NCBI RefSeq assembly: GCF_001598555.1
Contig: NZ_BCZE01000053.1
Span: 1-62,590, forward strand
Direction of reading: 5' to 3'
DNA: 62,590 nucleotides
Source: Novosphingobium rosa NBRC 15208
Lineage (GTDB): Bacteria; Pseudomonadota; Alphaproteobacteria; Sphingomonadales; Sphingomonadaceae
In this document: positions 42,571 to 51,266 of the stretch, piece by piece
Numbering within the stretch: the first letter of the stretch is position 1
How the letters are laid out: each line of letters begins with the position of its first letter
Program-made: the position numbers and the translations under genes
Notes under the pieces: model-generated
Told to the model about the DNA's origin: nothing
What the model saw: only the letters and a program-made list of their open reading frames with translations
The model's database searches: none

Positions 42571-43338
42571 ATGAAGAACAGCGGCAACACCATTCTTGTC
42601 ACCGGCGGCGGATCGGGCATCGGCGCGGCGCTGGCGCAGCGCTTTCACGATGCCGGCAACACGGTAATCGTGGCCGGACGGCGGCAGGATGCGCTGGATC
42701 AGGCCATCGCGGGCCGCCCCAACATGCATGCGCTCACGCTGGATGTGGAAAGCGCCGATGGCGTGGCGGATTTTGCCAGGCGCCTGCTGGCCGCGCATCC
42801 CGCGCTCAATGTGCTGATCAACAATGCCGGGATCATGCGCTTCGAGGATGCCACGCAGAAGCGCGATCTGGCCGATGCCGAGGCGACCATCACCACCAAT
42901 CTGCTGGGGCCCATCCGGCTGATCGATGCGCTGGTGGACCATCTTTCCGCGCAGAGCGATGCGGCGATCGTCAATGTCACCTCGGGTCTGGCCTTTGTGC
43001 CGCTGACCACCACCCCCACCTACAATGCCACCAAGGCCGCCATCCATTCCTACACCGTGGCCTTGCGTGAGGTGCTGAAGGGCAAGGTCGAGGTGATCGA
43101 GCTGGCCCCGCCCGCCGTGCAGACCGGCCTGACGCTCGGTCAGGAAAGCCGCCCGGGCTATCAGCCGCTGGGCGAGTTCACCGATGAGGTGATGGCCCTG
43201 TTCGAGCAGGCCCCCACCCCTGCCGAAGTGCTGGTCGAGCGCGTGAAATTCCTGCGCTTTGCCGAGGCGCAGGGGCGTTTCGATGAAACCCTTGTGCAGC
43301 TCAACGCTTTCGCGGCAAAGGCCCGCGAAGAGCAGTAA
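42571..43338 (+). CDS. Short-chain dehydrogenase/reductase (DltE-like)
   Basis: 255-residue classical SDR. Cofactor motif TGGGSGIG (near residue 12), NNAG at about 87, catalytic Ser in NVTSGLAFVP and YNATKAAIHSYTVALRE with the YxxxK pair. The Rossmann-fold acceptor AGRRQDALD suggests NADP preference. The TYNATKAAIHSY region resembles the DltE-like group. AAGGAGACC precedes ATG 42571. It is divergent from hxlR and probably its target. Confidence 0.92.
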   Translation: MKNSGNTILVTGGGSGIGAALAQRFHDAGNTVIVAGRRQDALDQAIAGRPNMHALTLDVESADGVADFARRLLAAHPALNVLINNAGIMRFEDATQKRDLADAEATITTNLLGPIRLIDALVDHLSAQSDAAIVNVTSGLAFVPLTTTPTYNATKAAIHSYTVALREVLKGKVEVIELAPPAVQTGLTLGQESRPGYQPLGEFTDEVMALFEQAPTPAEVLVERVKFLRFAEAQGRFDETLVQLNAFAAKAREEQ

Positions 43339-43358
43339 GCGGAAGAAGGATCAGACCC

Positions 43359-43784
43359 ATGGCCATGCGGCAGGACATCACCACGTTGACGATTGCCACC
43401 CATGGCCAGGGTCTGATCGCAGTCACCCGCGAGATCATCGGCTGGGTGGAGCAGACGCAGATCACCGATGGGCTGCTGACGGTGTTCTGCCGCCACACCT
43501 CGGCCTCGCTGCTGATTCAGGAAAATGCTGCACCGGAGGTCAGGACCGACCTGCAACATTTCTTCGCCCGCCTCGCCCCGGAAGACCCGCGCGCCTATGC
43601 GCATGACGATGAGGGGCCCGACGATATGCCCGCCCATCTGCGCACGGCGCTCACGCAGGTGCAACTCTCGATTCCGGTGGCGGGCGGCAGGCCGGTGCTG
43701 GGCACCTGGCAGGGCGTCTATCTCTTCGAGCATCGCCGCGCGCCGCATCGCCGCCAGATCGTGCTGCATCTGCTGGGCGCATGA
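43359..43784 (+). CDS. yjbQ: YjbQ-family protein (secondary thiamine-phosphate synthase)
   Basis: 141-residue small enzyme of the UPF0047/YjbQ family. CRHTSASLLIQENAAPEVRT, HDDEGPDDMPAHLRTALT and LGTWQGVYLFEHRRAPHRR are the diagnostic motifs with the clustered His residues. YjbQ proteins have weak thiamine-phosphate-synthase activity; the main role is unsettled. It lies 20 bases after the SDR gene and may be cotranscribed with it. Confidence 0.9.
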   Translation: MAMRQDITTLTIATHGQGLIAVTREIIGWVEQTQITDGLLTVFCRHTSASLLIQENAAPEVRTDLQHFFARLAPEDPRAYAHDDEGPDDMPAHLRTALTQVQLSIPVAGGRPVLGTWQGVYLFEHRRAPHRRQIVLHLLGA

Positions 43785-43786
43785 AA

Positions 43787-43817
43787 AAGGGAGCCGAACC
43801 CGAGCCCGGCTCCCCTT
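43787..43817. terminator. Terminator between yjbQ and the small secreted gene
   Basis: AAGGGAGCCG and CGGCTCCCCTT form a strong stem between the convergent ends at 43784 and 43840. AAAAAGG on one side gives a U-rich end for the minus strand. Confidence 0.65.
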
Positions 43818-43839
43818 CATACCTTAAGCGGCGAAAGGC

Positions 43840-44115
43840 TTAGCGATAACGCCAGCCACCGTGCCAACGCTCACGGTTGTGCCAGTAGCGGCGGCCATCC
43901 CAATAGCCCCGGCCCTGATAGTAATTGCCGATGATCAAGCCGCCAGGGCCAACGCCCACGACGGGGCCGCGCGGCCCGGGGCCACGGTTGGGGCGGCAGT
44001 GGCCGTAAGCCCCGCGATGACCGCCGGGGCCGCAGCCCTCGCGCGCCTCGGCAGGGGCAGCAGCGGCCAGCACCGAGCCGGCGGCAAGGGCGATCAGAAG
44101 TGCGCGTTTCAACAT
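43840..44115 (-). CDS. Small secreted Gly/Arg/Tyr-rich protein
   Basis: 91-residue exported protein. A Sec signal (KRALLIALAAGSVLAAAAPAEA) should be cut after AEA. The mature chain has two Cys in CGPGGHRGAYGHCRPN, a motif frequent in small alphaproteobacterial periplasmic proteins, then Gly/Pro and Tyr/Trp/Arg-rich sequence (YYQGRGYWDGRRYWHN). Function is unknown. Confidence 0.82.
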   Translation of the reverse strand: MLKRALLIALAAGSVLAAAAPAEAREGCGPGGHRGAYGHCRPNRGPGPRGPVVGVGPGGLIIGNYYQGRGYWDGRRYWHNRERWHGGWRYR

Positions 44116-44290
44116 GGATGTTCTCCCATCTTTGGATCAGGCGGCTGGTCGCATAGCCGCAAAGCAGGTGACTGGTTGTGTAACGCTAGGCGCCGTCTGC
44201 TCTTCGACGCCGACACATTCATAAAAAGCATAGTCTTTCTGAACATGTCATGGCTGGCATGTTATTGTTTGTGCAGGGACAATAAAGGAA

Positions 44291-44830
44291 TCAGGCCGCC
44301 ACCAGCCGCAGCCCGGCCACAGGCGCCGCCGATGATCCCGACAGGGCCTGGCCCAGCGGCGCCGTGATCGCCGCTCCGCGCGCCAGAATGGCGTCGCGCA
44401 GCCGCACCAGATCGGCCCCGGCGCGGCGGCCGAGGGCGAAGATACCCTCGCCAAAACGCTCATCCTCGGCGATCTGGCTGCGCACGGCGCGCGAAAGGCG
44501 GGTGACCATCACGGCCAGCCCGTCGTCACCGATGCCGGATTCCCCGGTGACCGTTTCAGCCGCTTCAACCGCCGCGACCAGCCCTGCCGCCTGCGCATGC
44601 AGGCCGCAGGCCCGGTCGAGCAGATCATCGGCCACGCGGCCGCGCAGGGCGGGGTAGAACAGGCTCGCTTCCAGCGCGATCTGGCTTTTCCAGATGGCGC
44701 AGATCTGCGCGGCCAGCTTGCGGCGACGGGCGGGGGATCGGGTGGCTTCGAACCGCTCGAACAGATCCTCCACCTCACGGTGCCCGGCCTTGAGCACGGC
44801 GATGGCGTCGGTGAACTGCGGGTCGATCAT
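44291..44830 (-). CDS. Hemerythrin-like protein with altered metal ligands
   Basis: 179-residue HHE-domain four-helix protein. His17 in AGHREVEDLFERF and His78 in GLHAQAAGLV are kept, as is Glu54 in ALEASLFYPAL. The helix-2 iron ligand of the usual HxxxE is Gln50 (KSQIALE), and the helix-4 ligand is Gln119 (RSQIAEDERF). Two of the five His ligands are therefore replaced by Gln. A diiron centre is unlikely or altered. The C-terminal 40 residues are an Ala/Leu-rich tail. No signal peptide is visible. Confidence 0.82.
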   Translation of the reverse strand: MIDPQFTDAIAVLKAGHREVEDLFERFEATRSPARRRKLAAQICAIWKSQIALEASLFYPALRGRVADDLLDRACGLHAQAAGLVAAVEAAETVTGESGIGDDGLAVMVTRLSRAVRSQIAEDERFGEGIFALGRRAGADLVRLRDAILARGAAITAPLGQALSGSSAAPVAGLRLVAA

Positions 44831-44930
44831 GGCAAGCCCCTCGTTTCGGATTATCGAGTCAGAGAAGCCTGCAAAAGCCCTTTGGTTCCATGGTTTCGCA
44901 CTGTTTCACGCAAGTTTTATCGGGCGGCGT

Positions 44931-45758
44931 TCAGTGGCCGAATGCATCGGAATCCATGATACCGCTATCGCCTTCATCCAGCGCGGCGAGAGCGGTCATG
45001 TCGTCGGCGCTCAGCGTGAAGGAAAAGACATCCAGATTGGTGCTTTGCCGCGCGGCATCGGCGGATTTGGGAATGGGAATGATGCCCTGCTGCACCTGCC
45101 AGCGCAAAGCCACCTGGGCGGGCGTGCGGCCATGCTCCTCAGCGATCTCCGCAAGCACGGGATGGGCCAGCAGATCCTTGCCCTTGCCCAGCGGGCTCCA
45201 GCCCTCGGTGGCGATGCCGTGCAGCTGGTGGAAGGCCAGCAGATCGCCGCGCCCGTGGCGGGGGTCGAGCTGGATCTGATTGACCTCCGGCACGAAGCCA
45301 TGGTCGATCAGCCGCAGCAGATGGGCCTGTTTGAAGTTGGAAGTGCCGATGGCGCGCACCAGCCCCGCCTCGCGCAGCTTTATCAGCCCCGCGAAAGCAT
45401 CGACATAGGCGTTCTGGTCCGGATTGGGCCAGTGGATCAGCAGCAGGTCGAGATACTCCACCCCCAACCGCTTCAGACTGGCCTCGCAAGCGGTGCGCGC
45501 GCCATCGATGCTGTGCCACTGGCGGTTGAACTTGCTGGTGATGAAAATCTCGCCACGCGGCAGGCCGGACTGGCGGACGCCTTCGCCCACGCCGCGCTCA
45601 TTGCCGTAGTTTTCAGCGGTGTCGATCAGGCGATAACCGCGCTGGATCGCGCTGCTGACAGCACCGGCCGCCTGAGCATCATCCAGAGGCCATGTCCCCA
45701 GCCCAAGCTGCGGGATGGAAGCCCCGCCACGCAGCAGCCTTGTTGGAGCGATCATCAT
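44931..45758 (-). CDS. Aldo/keto reductase
   Basis: 275-residue NADPH-dependent AKR barrel. The catalytic tetrad is intact: Asp and Tyr in LIDTAENYGNE, Lys in FITSKFN, His in LLLIHWPNP. GTSNFKQAHL and IPIPKSADAARQSTNLDVF bind the cofactor. It is close to 2,5-diketogluconate reductase types; the physiological substrate is unknown. Start 45758 (tandem Met). Confidence 0.9.
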   Translation of the reverse strand: MMIAPTRLLRGGASIPQLGLGTWPLDDAQAAGAVSSAIQRGYRLIDTAENYGNERGVGEGVRQSGLPRGEIFITSKFNRQWHSIDGARTACEASLKRLGVEYLDLLLIHWPNPDQNAYVDAFAGLIKLREAGLVRAIGTSNFKQAHLLRLIDHGFVPEVNQIQLDPRHGRGDLLAFHQLHGIATEGWSPLGKGKDLLAHPVLAEIAEEHGRTPAQVALRWQVQQGIIPIPKSADAARQSTNLDVFSFTLSADDMTALAALDEGDSGIMDSDAFGH

Positions 45759-45857
45759 AAAACCAGTCCTTTATCAGGAGGAACCAGGCCGAGATGGGCC
45801 TGCCTTATGCCATTGCAATGAAGCTCGACGCGCCTGCCGCACGAACCACGGTGTTAT

Positions 45858-45906
45858 CGCATCGCTTTTGCGAAAAACCGGTTCCCACTTTTTCGCGCGA
45901 TGCTCA
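45858..45906 (-). repeat. Extragenic palindrome, family A copy 2
   Basis: Read on the minus strand it begins with the aarF-like stop codon: TGA-GCATCGCGCGAAAAAGT, then GGGAACCGG and TTTTTCGCAAAAGCGATGCG. Inner arms GCGAAAAA/TTTTTCGC and outer arms GCATCG/CGATGC are kept. Confidence 0.85.
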
Positions 45907-47451
45907 GCGCCACATCAGCGCCCCGGCCACCATCACCGCCGCCGTAATCAGCCCGCCCGCGATCCAGCGCGCACCCTCGCGCAGCGCCGGGGCCAGAGCC
46001 GCAGCACCGGTGCTGTCCACCGGCTCGGCCTCCAACCGGCGGATCGCGGCGCGCAGCAGGCGGGGCGCATCCTCGCCCAGCCGGCCCAATTCCCACGCCA
46101 GCGCCATCAGCGTGGGCCGCCAATGCTCAGGCGATAGCCGCGCCCGCACCAGCCGCAAAGACGACCGCTCCATCGCGCCGGACAGATCGAAATCCGGGCA
46201 GATCGCCGTCAGCACGCCATCGAGCGTCACCAGAGTCTTGAAGATCAGCAGCAGATCAGGCGGCATGGTCAGCCCCACCTCGCGCATCAGCGGCAGGAAA
46301 TCGCCCACCAGCGCGCGCAGCACCAGCCGCCCCCGGCCATGGCGCGCGATCAGCCGGTCCGCCGCCAGAGCGATCTGGGCGCGCGGCACCGCCTCCACCC
46401 CCTGCCCGGCGCTCTGTTCGGCCCATACGGCCAGAATATCGGTGAGCTGCGCCGGATCGCCCATCGCCAGCGACTGCACGAAAGCCATGAACTCCTCGCG
46501 CCGCCGGGGCGAGACATGGCCGATCATCCCGAAATCGAGCAGCGCCAGCCGGTCGCCCGGCAGGCACAGCAGGTTGCCGGGATGCGGATCGCCATGAAAG
46601 CGCCCATGCACCAGCACCATATCCAGCACCAGATCGGCGCCCAGACTGGCAATGGCCTCGGGATCGATGCCCCCGGCGCGCAGGCTGTCGGCATCGCGCG
46701 GCGGCAAGCCCTCGATGTAATCCATCACCAGCAGGGTTTCGGAAGACCAGTCCCAATGGATGCGCGGAATGTCCACCCGGGGTTCCGCCGCGAAATCCTC
46801 ACGCATGGCGTCGGCATTCCGGCCCTCCATGGTGAAGTCCAGCTCGCCCAGCACCGCATCGCCCAGCTGCCGCATCAGCGCCACCGGGGCGAAACGCCGC
46901 GCCGCCGTGCTGGCCGCCTCCACCAGCGCCGCACCTTGCGCGATCAGCCGCAAATCGGCCGCCATGCGCGGGCGGATATCGGGGCGGCGGATTTTCAGGA
47001 TCACCTCTTGCCCGTCGGTCAGCCGCGCGCGGTGGATCTGCGCCATGGAAGCGGCGGCCAGAGGCTCCGGATCGAAATCGGCGAAGATGTCTTCGGGCGG
47101 CGCGCCCAGGGCTTCCTCGACCGCCGGGCGCAACTGTTCGAAAGGCAAAGTCGGCGCGCGGGAGTGCAATTGCTCCAGCTCCGCGATCCATTCAGGGGGC
47201 AGCAGATCGCCGCGCGTCGCCAGAATCTGGCCCAGCTTGACGAAGGTTGGCCCCAGCTCCTCCAGCGCCAGTCGCGTTCGCAGGGGCAGACTGCGCGGGT
47301 CATTGTCACCCCCACCCGCTTTGGCGCCCTCATCGCCCTTTTCAAGGCCCAGTTGCGCCAGCAGCAGCCCCAGCCCGAAGCGCGAGGTGATCTGCAGGAT
47401 TTCCCCCAGCCGGTTACGGTCCCGCGCGGCCACCAGCAGAGTCTTGATCAT
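45904..47451 (-). CDS. ABC1/UbiB-family atypical kinase
   Basis: 515-residue protein kinase-like (PKL) protein. The UbiB N-terminal signature KxGQ is in TFVKLGQILATRGDLLP, the Ala-rich nucleotide loop is AAASMAQIHRARL, and HGDPHPGNLLCLPGDRLALLDFG gives the catalytic and metal Asp. Two C-terminal hydrophobic segments (GLITAAVMVAGALMW at the end) may anchor it to the membrane. UbiB supports ubiquinone synthesis and export, but relatives with other lipid roles exist, so no symbol is given. Its stop is the first triplet of a family-A palindrome. Confidence 0.9.
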   Translation of the reverse strand: MIKTLLVAARDRNRLGEILQITSRFGLGLLLAQLGLEKGDEGAKAGGGDNDPRSLPLRTRLALEELGPTFVKLGQILATRGDLLPPEWIAELEQLHSRAPTLPFEQLRPAVEEALGAPPEDIFADFDPEPLAAASMAQIHRARLTDGQEVILKIRRPDIRPRMAADLRLIAQGAALVEAASTAARRFAPVALMRQLGDAVLGELDFTMEGRNADAMREDFAAEPRVDIPRIHWDWSSETLLVMDYIEGLPPRDADSLRAGGIDPEAIASLGADLVLDMVLVHGRFHGDPHPGNLLCLPGDRLALLDFGMIGHVSPRRREEFMAFVQSLAMGDPAQLTDILAVWAEQSAGQGVEAVPRAQIALAADRLIARHGRGRLVLRALVGDFLPLMREVGLTMPPDLLLIFKTLVTLDGVLTAICPDFDLSGAMERSSLRLVRARLSPEHWRPTLMALAWELGRLGEDAPRLLRAAIRRLEAEPVDSTGAAALAPALREGARWIAGGLITAAVMVAGALMWR

Positions 47452-47535
47452 CGCGCATTCCTTTACGCAAAACTTACATTAACCAGAGCGTACAATCGGA
47501 TGACCCGCCCGCCATTTGATGGCACAGAAGGCAGC

Positions 47536-49386
47536 ATGAATGCCCCGAGCCACCGCCGCAAGCCAAGACCTGCCCCGGATGGCCGCCCGCTGAACACGGC
47601 TTCTCGCGGGCCATTGCTGCGTCGCATCGCCCGCAAGCTGGAAGTGCGGGCGATCGGTCTGGTTCCCGAATATTTCAACCCCGCCGAGGGTTTGCGCGCC
47701 GCCGTGGCGGTGGGGGCGCCACTGGTGCTGGTGCTGGCGAGCGGGCTCTATGGGCTGGGCTGGTCGATCTTCGCCGCCTTCTGGACCTGCCTGTGCGTCG
47801 GGCCGGGATCGGGGCGCAGTCAGCGGCGCCTGCTGGGTGCTTTCGTGGTGCTGGGATCGGTCATCGCCTTTGCCGGATCATGGCTGGCCTTCTGGGGGCC
47901 GACAGCGGCGCTGGTGGCCGGACCCTTGCTGGTGTTCCTGTCCATCCTGCTGCCTGCCCGTGTCGCCAATGCCAATCTGCTGGCCACTTTGCTGGCGGTG
48001 GTCGCGGTGGTGGCCGTGGGCTTTCCGCTGCCCATGCATCAGGCGCTGATCGAGGCGCTGTCCTTTCTGCTCGGCGCGGGCTGGGCCTATGCGCTGATCC
48101 ATGGGCTGTGGCGGATCGATCCGCATGCGCCGCTCGATCTGGCGGTGCGCGCCGTGGTGGCGCGGCTCGCCGATATGGCCGCGGATCTGGTCGGCACCGG
48201 CGAAGGGCCGCATCGCGACGCGCAATGGCACCGCGCCCATGGCGAGCACCGCCGCGCCGTGCGTCTGGCGCTGGAGCGGCTGGGCGCGCTGCTGCCGCTC
48301 CATGCCGACGAAACGCCAGAGCGGCTGGCGCCCTTTCTGCGCGCGCAGGAGGCGGCGGAAACCGTGTTCAGCGCCCTGATCGCGCTGGACCATGCCTTTA
48401 TCCTGCAATCCGGCCCCGCGCATGAACGGCTGGCCGTCGCCCGCACCTTCCATGGCGGATTGGAAGCATGGCGCCGCATGCCGCGCAGCTTCCGGACCGA
48501 GACAGGCGTGATCGACCGCTGGCTGCGGCTGGTGGAGCGCCGCCGCGAAAGGCTGCGCGGCGCTCTGGTCAGCGGCTGCCTGCGCGCGCTGGGGCAGGCA
48601 CTGGCCACGTTGAAGCAGAGCGGGCCAGCTGCCATGCCTCAAGCGCCCCGCCCCGTGTCCTCGCGCGCGGCTTTCAGGCAGGCGCTGCGGCAGGCAACCG
48701 GCGTGCTGCTGGTCTATATCGCGGCGCGAGCCTTTCATCTGGGCTATCCCTATTGGGGGTCGATGGCGGTGGTGGTCGTGCTGCAGAAGGGCACGCGCAT
48801 CACCTGGATGCGCGCCATGGAGCGCATCTGCGGCAGTCTGCTGGGCGGGATGGGCGCGGCGGCGCTGCTGCATGTCGCCTATCCGGTGCCGCTGCTGGCA
48901 GGGCTCTGCGTGGTGCTGGCGGCTTTGGCCATTGCCCTGCGCAGCGTGAATTATACCAGCTTCGTGGTGTTCCTGACGGTGCTGTTCGTGACGGTGACCG
49001 CCCTGCTTCACCCCGGCGAGGGCATCGCCACCGCGCGCATTGCCGACAACACGCTGGGCAGTCTGGTGGCGCTGCTGAGCGTGCTGGCGGTCTGGCCCGA
49101 GCGGCGGCCCCGGCTGCGCGCCACGCTGAAGACCGCGCTGCAGGCCAACCGCGCCTATCTGGACGCCGTGGAGAACCGCGCGCCCTTTGCGCAAGTGCAT
49201 GCCGCGCGGCGGGCTGCGGGGCTGGCCAGCATCGAACTGGAGATGGCGCTGCACGATCTGGGCAGCACGGTCCAGCGTTTGCGCCACCGCGCGCCCGAGG
49301 ATCTGGCCGACCTGACCGCGCTGCGCCTGGTGGCGGGACAAGCCGCCGCCGCCTGGCATGAGCGGCTGGCGGACTTGCCCCGGTAA
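47536..49386 (+). CDS. FUSC/aromatic-acid-exporter-like membrane protein
   Basis: 616-residue membrane protein. Two blocks of hydrophobic segments (about 55-195 and 385-500) are separated by a soluble helical region of about 170 residues, the FUSC/YccS/ArAE arrangement. The second block contains YWGSMAVVVVLQKGTRIT, the family stretch after the first span. Relatives export aromatic acids or fusaric acid. ATG 47536 with AGAAGG upstream was chosen over 47500; the much longer open frame upstream is antisense to the UbiB-like gene. Confidence 0.88.
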   Translation: MNAPSHRRKPRPAPDGRPLNTASRGPLLRRIARKLEVRAIGLVPEYFNPAEGLRAAVAVGAPLVLVLASGLYGLGWSIFAAFWTCLCVGPGSGRSQRRLLGAFVVLGSVIAFAGSWLAFWGPTAALVAGPLLVFLSILLPARVANANLLATLLAVVAVVAVGFPLPMHQALIEALSFLLGAGWAYALIHGLWRIDPHAPLDLAVRAVVARLADMAADLVGTGEGPHRDAQWHRAHGEHRRAVRLALERLGALLPLHADETPERLAPFLRAQEAAETVFSALIALDHAFILQSGPAHERLAVARTFHGGLEAWRRMPRSFRTETGVIDRWLRLVERRRERLRGALVSGCLRALGQALATLKQSGPAAMPQAPRPVSSRAAFRQALRQATGVLLVYIAARAFHLGYPYWGSMAVVVVLQKGTRITWMRAMERICGSLLGGMGAAALLHVAYPVPLLAGLCVVLAALAIALRSVNYTSFVVFLTVLFVTVTALLHPGEGIATARIADNTLGSLVALLSVLAVWPERRPRLRATLKTALQANRAYLDAVENRAPFAQVHAARRAAGLASIELEMALHDLGSTVQRLRHRAPEDLADLTALRLVAGQAAAAWHERLADLPR

Positions 49387-49433
49387 GCATCGTGCGAAAA
49401 AGTGGGCACCGTTTTCTTGCAAAACGATGCGAC
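49384..49433 (+). repeat. Extragenic palindrome, family A copy 3
   Basis: Starts with the FUSC-gene stop: TAA-GCATCGTGCGAAAAAGTG, continuing GGCACCGTTTTCTTGCAAAACGATGCG. The inner stem has two changes from copies 1 and 2, while the outer CATCGT/ACGATG arms are perfect. Confidence 0.85.
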
Positions 49434-49445
49434 CACGAAAACGCA

Positions 49446-50210
49446 TTAAGCGGCGATCACCTCAATCTGGGCGGTGTCGATGGTGAAGGAGCCATCCTCC
49501 TCGATCTCGAAATGGCGGACCGTTTCCGCGCCTGCCAGATGCTGAAGCGCGCGGATCGCGGCGCGATGGACCTCGGGCGTCTGCATGCGCTCGACCCAGC
49601 TGGCATACTCCATGCGCAGGCGGCGGGTCTGCACGGACTGCACGCGGAAACCGGATTGCTCCAGAGCCTCCAGCCATTGCGCCACCGTATAGTCGCGCAC
49701 ATGCGAGGGATCGCGCAGCAATTCGACCGTCTGCAGATGAGTGTCAAAGGCAGCAGAGCCGGGGGACACCACATCGACAAACACCGCGGGCGCCCCCGCC
49801 TTCAGCACCCGACGCGCCTGACGCAACCCACCGACAAAATCCCGCCAGTGATGCGCCGAAAAGCGGCAGGCGAGCAGATCGAAGCTGGCGTCCGCAAAAG
49901 GCAAGGCTTCGGCGGGGCCCGCTTTGGTGTCGATGTTGGCGATGCCACGCCCGGCGGCGGTGGCCGCGACGACCTCCAGCATGGCGGGCGAGAGGTCGCT
50001 GGCGGTCACCTGCGCGGCATGGGCCGCCAGCGCATAGGCGACATGGCCCCCGCCCGTCCCCAGATCGAGCGCATGGGCCGGGGCATGGCGGCGGGCGATC
50101 TCACCGATGGCGGCCAGATCCTCGCCGCTGGCATGGACGGCGCTGGAGACATAGGCCGAAGCGCGGGGGCCGAACTGTTGCCGGACCAGCGTATCGTGCG
50201 AGTGGGTCAT
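49446..50210 (-). CDS. Class I SAM-dependent methyltransferase (UbiE/MenG-like)
   Basis: 254-residue methyltransferase. Motif I ALDLGTGGGHVAYALAA, motif II TASDLSPAMLEVVAATA, and FADASFDLLACRFSAHHW followed by QARRVLKAGAPAVFVDV (motif III) fit Methyltransf_11. The C-terminal half forms a substrate cap. Small-molecule methylation is probable; no substrate can be named. It is convergent with the FUSC gene. Confidence 0.88.
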   Translation of the reverse strand: MTHSHDTLVRQQFGPRASAYVSSAVHASGEDLAAIGEIARRHAPAHALDLGTGGGHVAYALAAHAAQVTASDLSPAMLEVVAATAAGRGIANIDTKAGPAEALPFADASFDLLACRFSAHHWRDFVGGLRQARRVLKAGAPAVFVDVVSPGSAAFDTHLQTVELLRDPSHVRDYTVAQWLEALEQSGFRVQSVQTRRLRMEYASWVERMQTPEVHRAAIRALQHLAGAETVRHFEIEEDGSFTIDTAQIEVIAA

Positions 50211-50290
50211 CGAAATCTCTCCTTCTGACCGCTGGTTGAACCTCTTCTCAGCCTAGGACCAGTTGCGATCTTATCCTGTTATAAGAAGAC

Positions 50291-51163
50291 CTAGGCTTGG
50301 GCTGCCTGCTGCATCAGCCAGTCGCGCCATTGCCGCATGGCGCGGCTTTCGGAGCGGGTGTGCAGACGCGTCAGCCAATAGGCGCCCAGATCGACCTCCT
50401 GCGCAAAAGGTCGAACGAGGCGGCCACGCGCCAGTTCCCGCGTGAACATGGCGGCGGGGGCCAACGCCACGCCGCGCCCCTCCATCGCCGCCGTGACGCT
50501 CAGCACCGACGCGTCGAAGATCACCCCCCGCAGGGGTGGGCAGGCCAGACCGCAGGCGCCCAGCCAGCGCGGCCATTCGTCGGCGCGGTAGGAACGCAGC
50601 AGGGTTTCGCGCAGCAGATCTTCGGGACTGTGAAGGCGCTCCGCCGTGGCCGGGTCGCAAAGGGGCGTCAGCGGGGCGGGCATGATGCGTTCGGCATGGG
50701 TGCCGTGCCAGGCGCCATCGCCAAAGCGGATCGCCAGATCGAGCCCCTCGCCCGCCAGATCGACGCGGTTGTTGTTGGTGAGCAGGCGCAGGTCGATATG
50801 GCGGTGGGTGGTGGTGAAGCTGTCCAGCCGGTCCAGCAGCCAGCCCGAGGCGAAAGTGCCCACCACGCCGAGGGTCAGCACCTCTTCCACGCCGCCGCCG
50901 GCAAGGCCGTCCAGCCGGGCGCCGATGATGTCGAAGGCGGTGCCCACGCTGGGGAGCAGGGCCAGTCCCTCGTCACTGAGCGCCAGCCCGCGCGGCAGGC
51001 GGCGGAACAGAGGCGCTCCGACCATGCGTTCCAACTGCGCCACCTGATGGCTGACCGCGCCCTGCGTGACGCACAATTCCCGCGCGGCGCGGGTGAAGGA
51101 GAGGTGGCGCGCGGCGGCCTCAAAGGCGCGCAGGGCGTTGAGCGGCAGGCGGGAGCGGTCCAT
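50291..51163 (-). CDS. LysR-family regulator (AmpR/GcvA-like), divergent from beta-lactamase
   Basis: 290-residue regulator. The helix-turn-helix RAARELCVTQGAVSHQVAQL near residue 25, with LPLNALRAFEAAARHLSFT before it, is the GcvA/AmpR subgroup pattern. The effector domain (about 92-290) contains LAIRFGDGAWHG and GRGVALAPAAMFTRELARG, the latter typical of this subgroup. It is divergent from a B3 metallo-beta-lactamase; LysR regulators of this type control beta-lactamases in many species, so an AmpR-like role is inferred. A 27-base perfect palindrome abuts its start codon. Confidence 0.9.
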   Translation of the reverse strand: MDRSRLPLNALRAFEAAARHLSFTRAARELCVTQGAVSHQVAQLERMVGAPLFRRLPRGLALSDEGLALLPSVGTAFDIIGARLDGLAGGGVEEVLTLGVVGTFASGWLLDRLDSFTTTHRHIDLRLLTNNNRVDLAGEGLDLAIRFGDGAWHGTHAERIMPAPLTPLCDPATAERLHSPEDLLRETLLRSYRADEWPRWLGACGLACPPLRGVIFDASVLSVTAAMEGRGVALAPAAMFTRELARGRLVRPFAQEVDLGAYWLTRLHTRSESRAMRQWRDWLMQQAAQA

Positions 51164-51166
51164 CGG

Positions 51167-51193
51167 AAAGCCATGAATTCAATTCATGGCTTT
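51167..51193. promoter_or_regulatory. 27-base perfect palindrome, LysR operator candidate
   Basis: AAAGCCATGAATT, a central C, then AATTCATGGCTTT: 13-base arms without mismatch. It starts 3 bases upstream of the LysR start codon and 73 bases before the beta-lactamase start. It contains a T-N11-A LysR core (ATGAATTCAATTCAT). Binding here would block lysR and could activate bla. Confidence 0.7.
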
Positions 51194-51266
51194 GTCGAGA
51201 ATTGATGCTTTGCGGTGAGCGCCCAGCGTTGCGAAAGGAAGGCATACGCTAACAGGGAGCGCCACA

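Noticed and set aside
46339..47499. 387 extra in-frame codons upstream of the FUSC protein
   Set aside because: They are antisense to the well-supported UbiB-like gene and have the skewed composition of GC-rich shadow frames; the FUSC family start fits ATG 47536.
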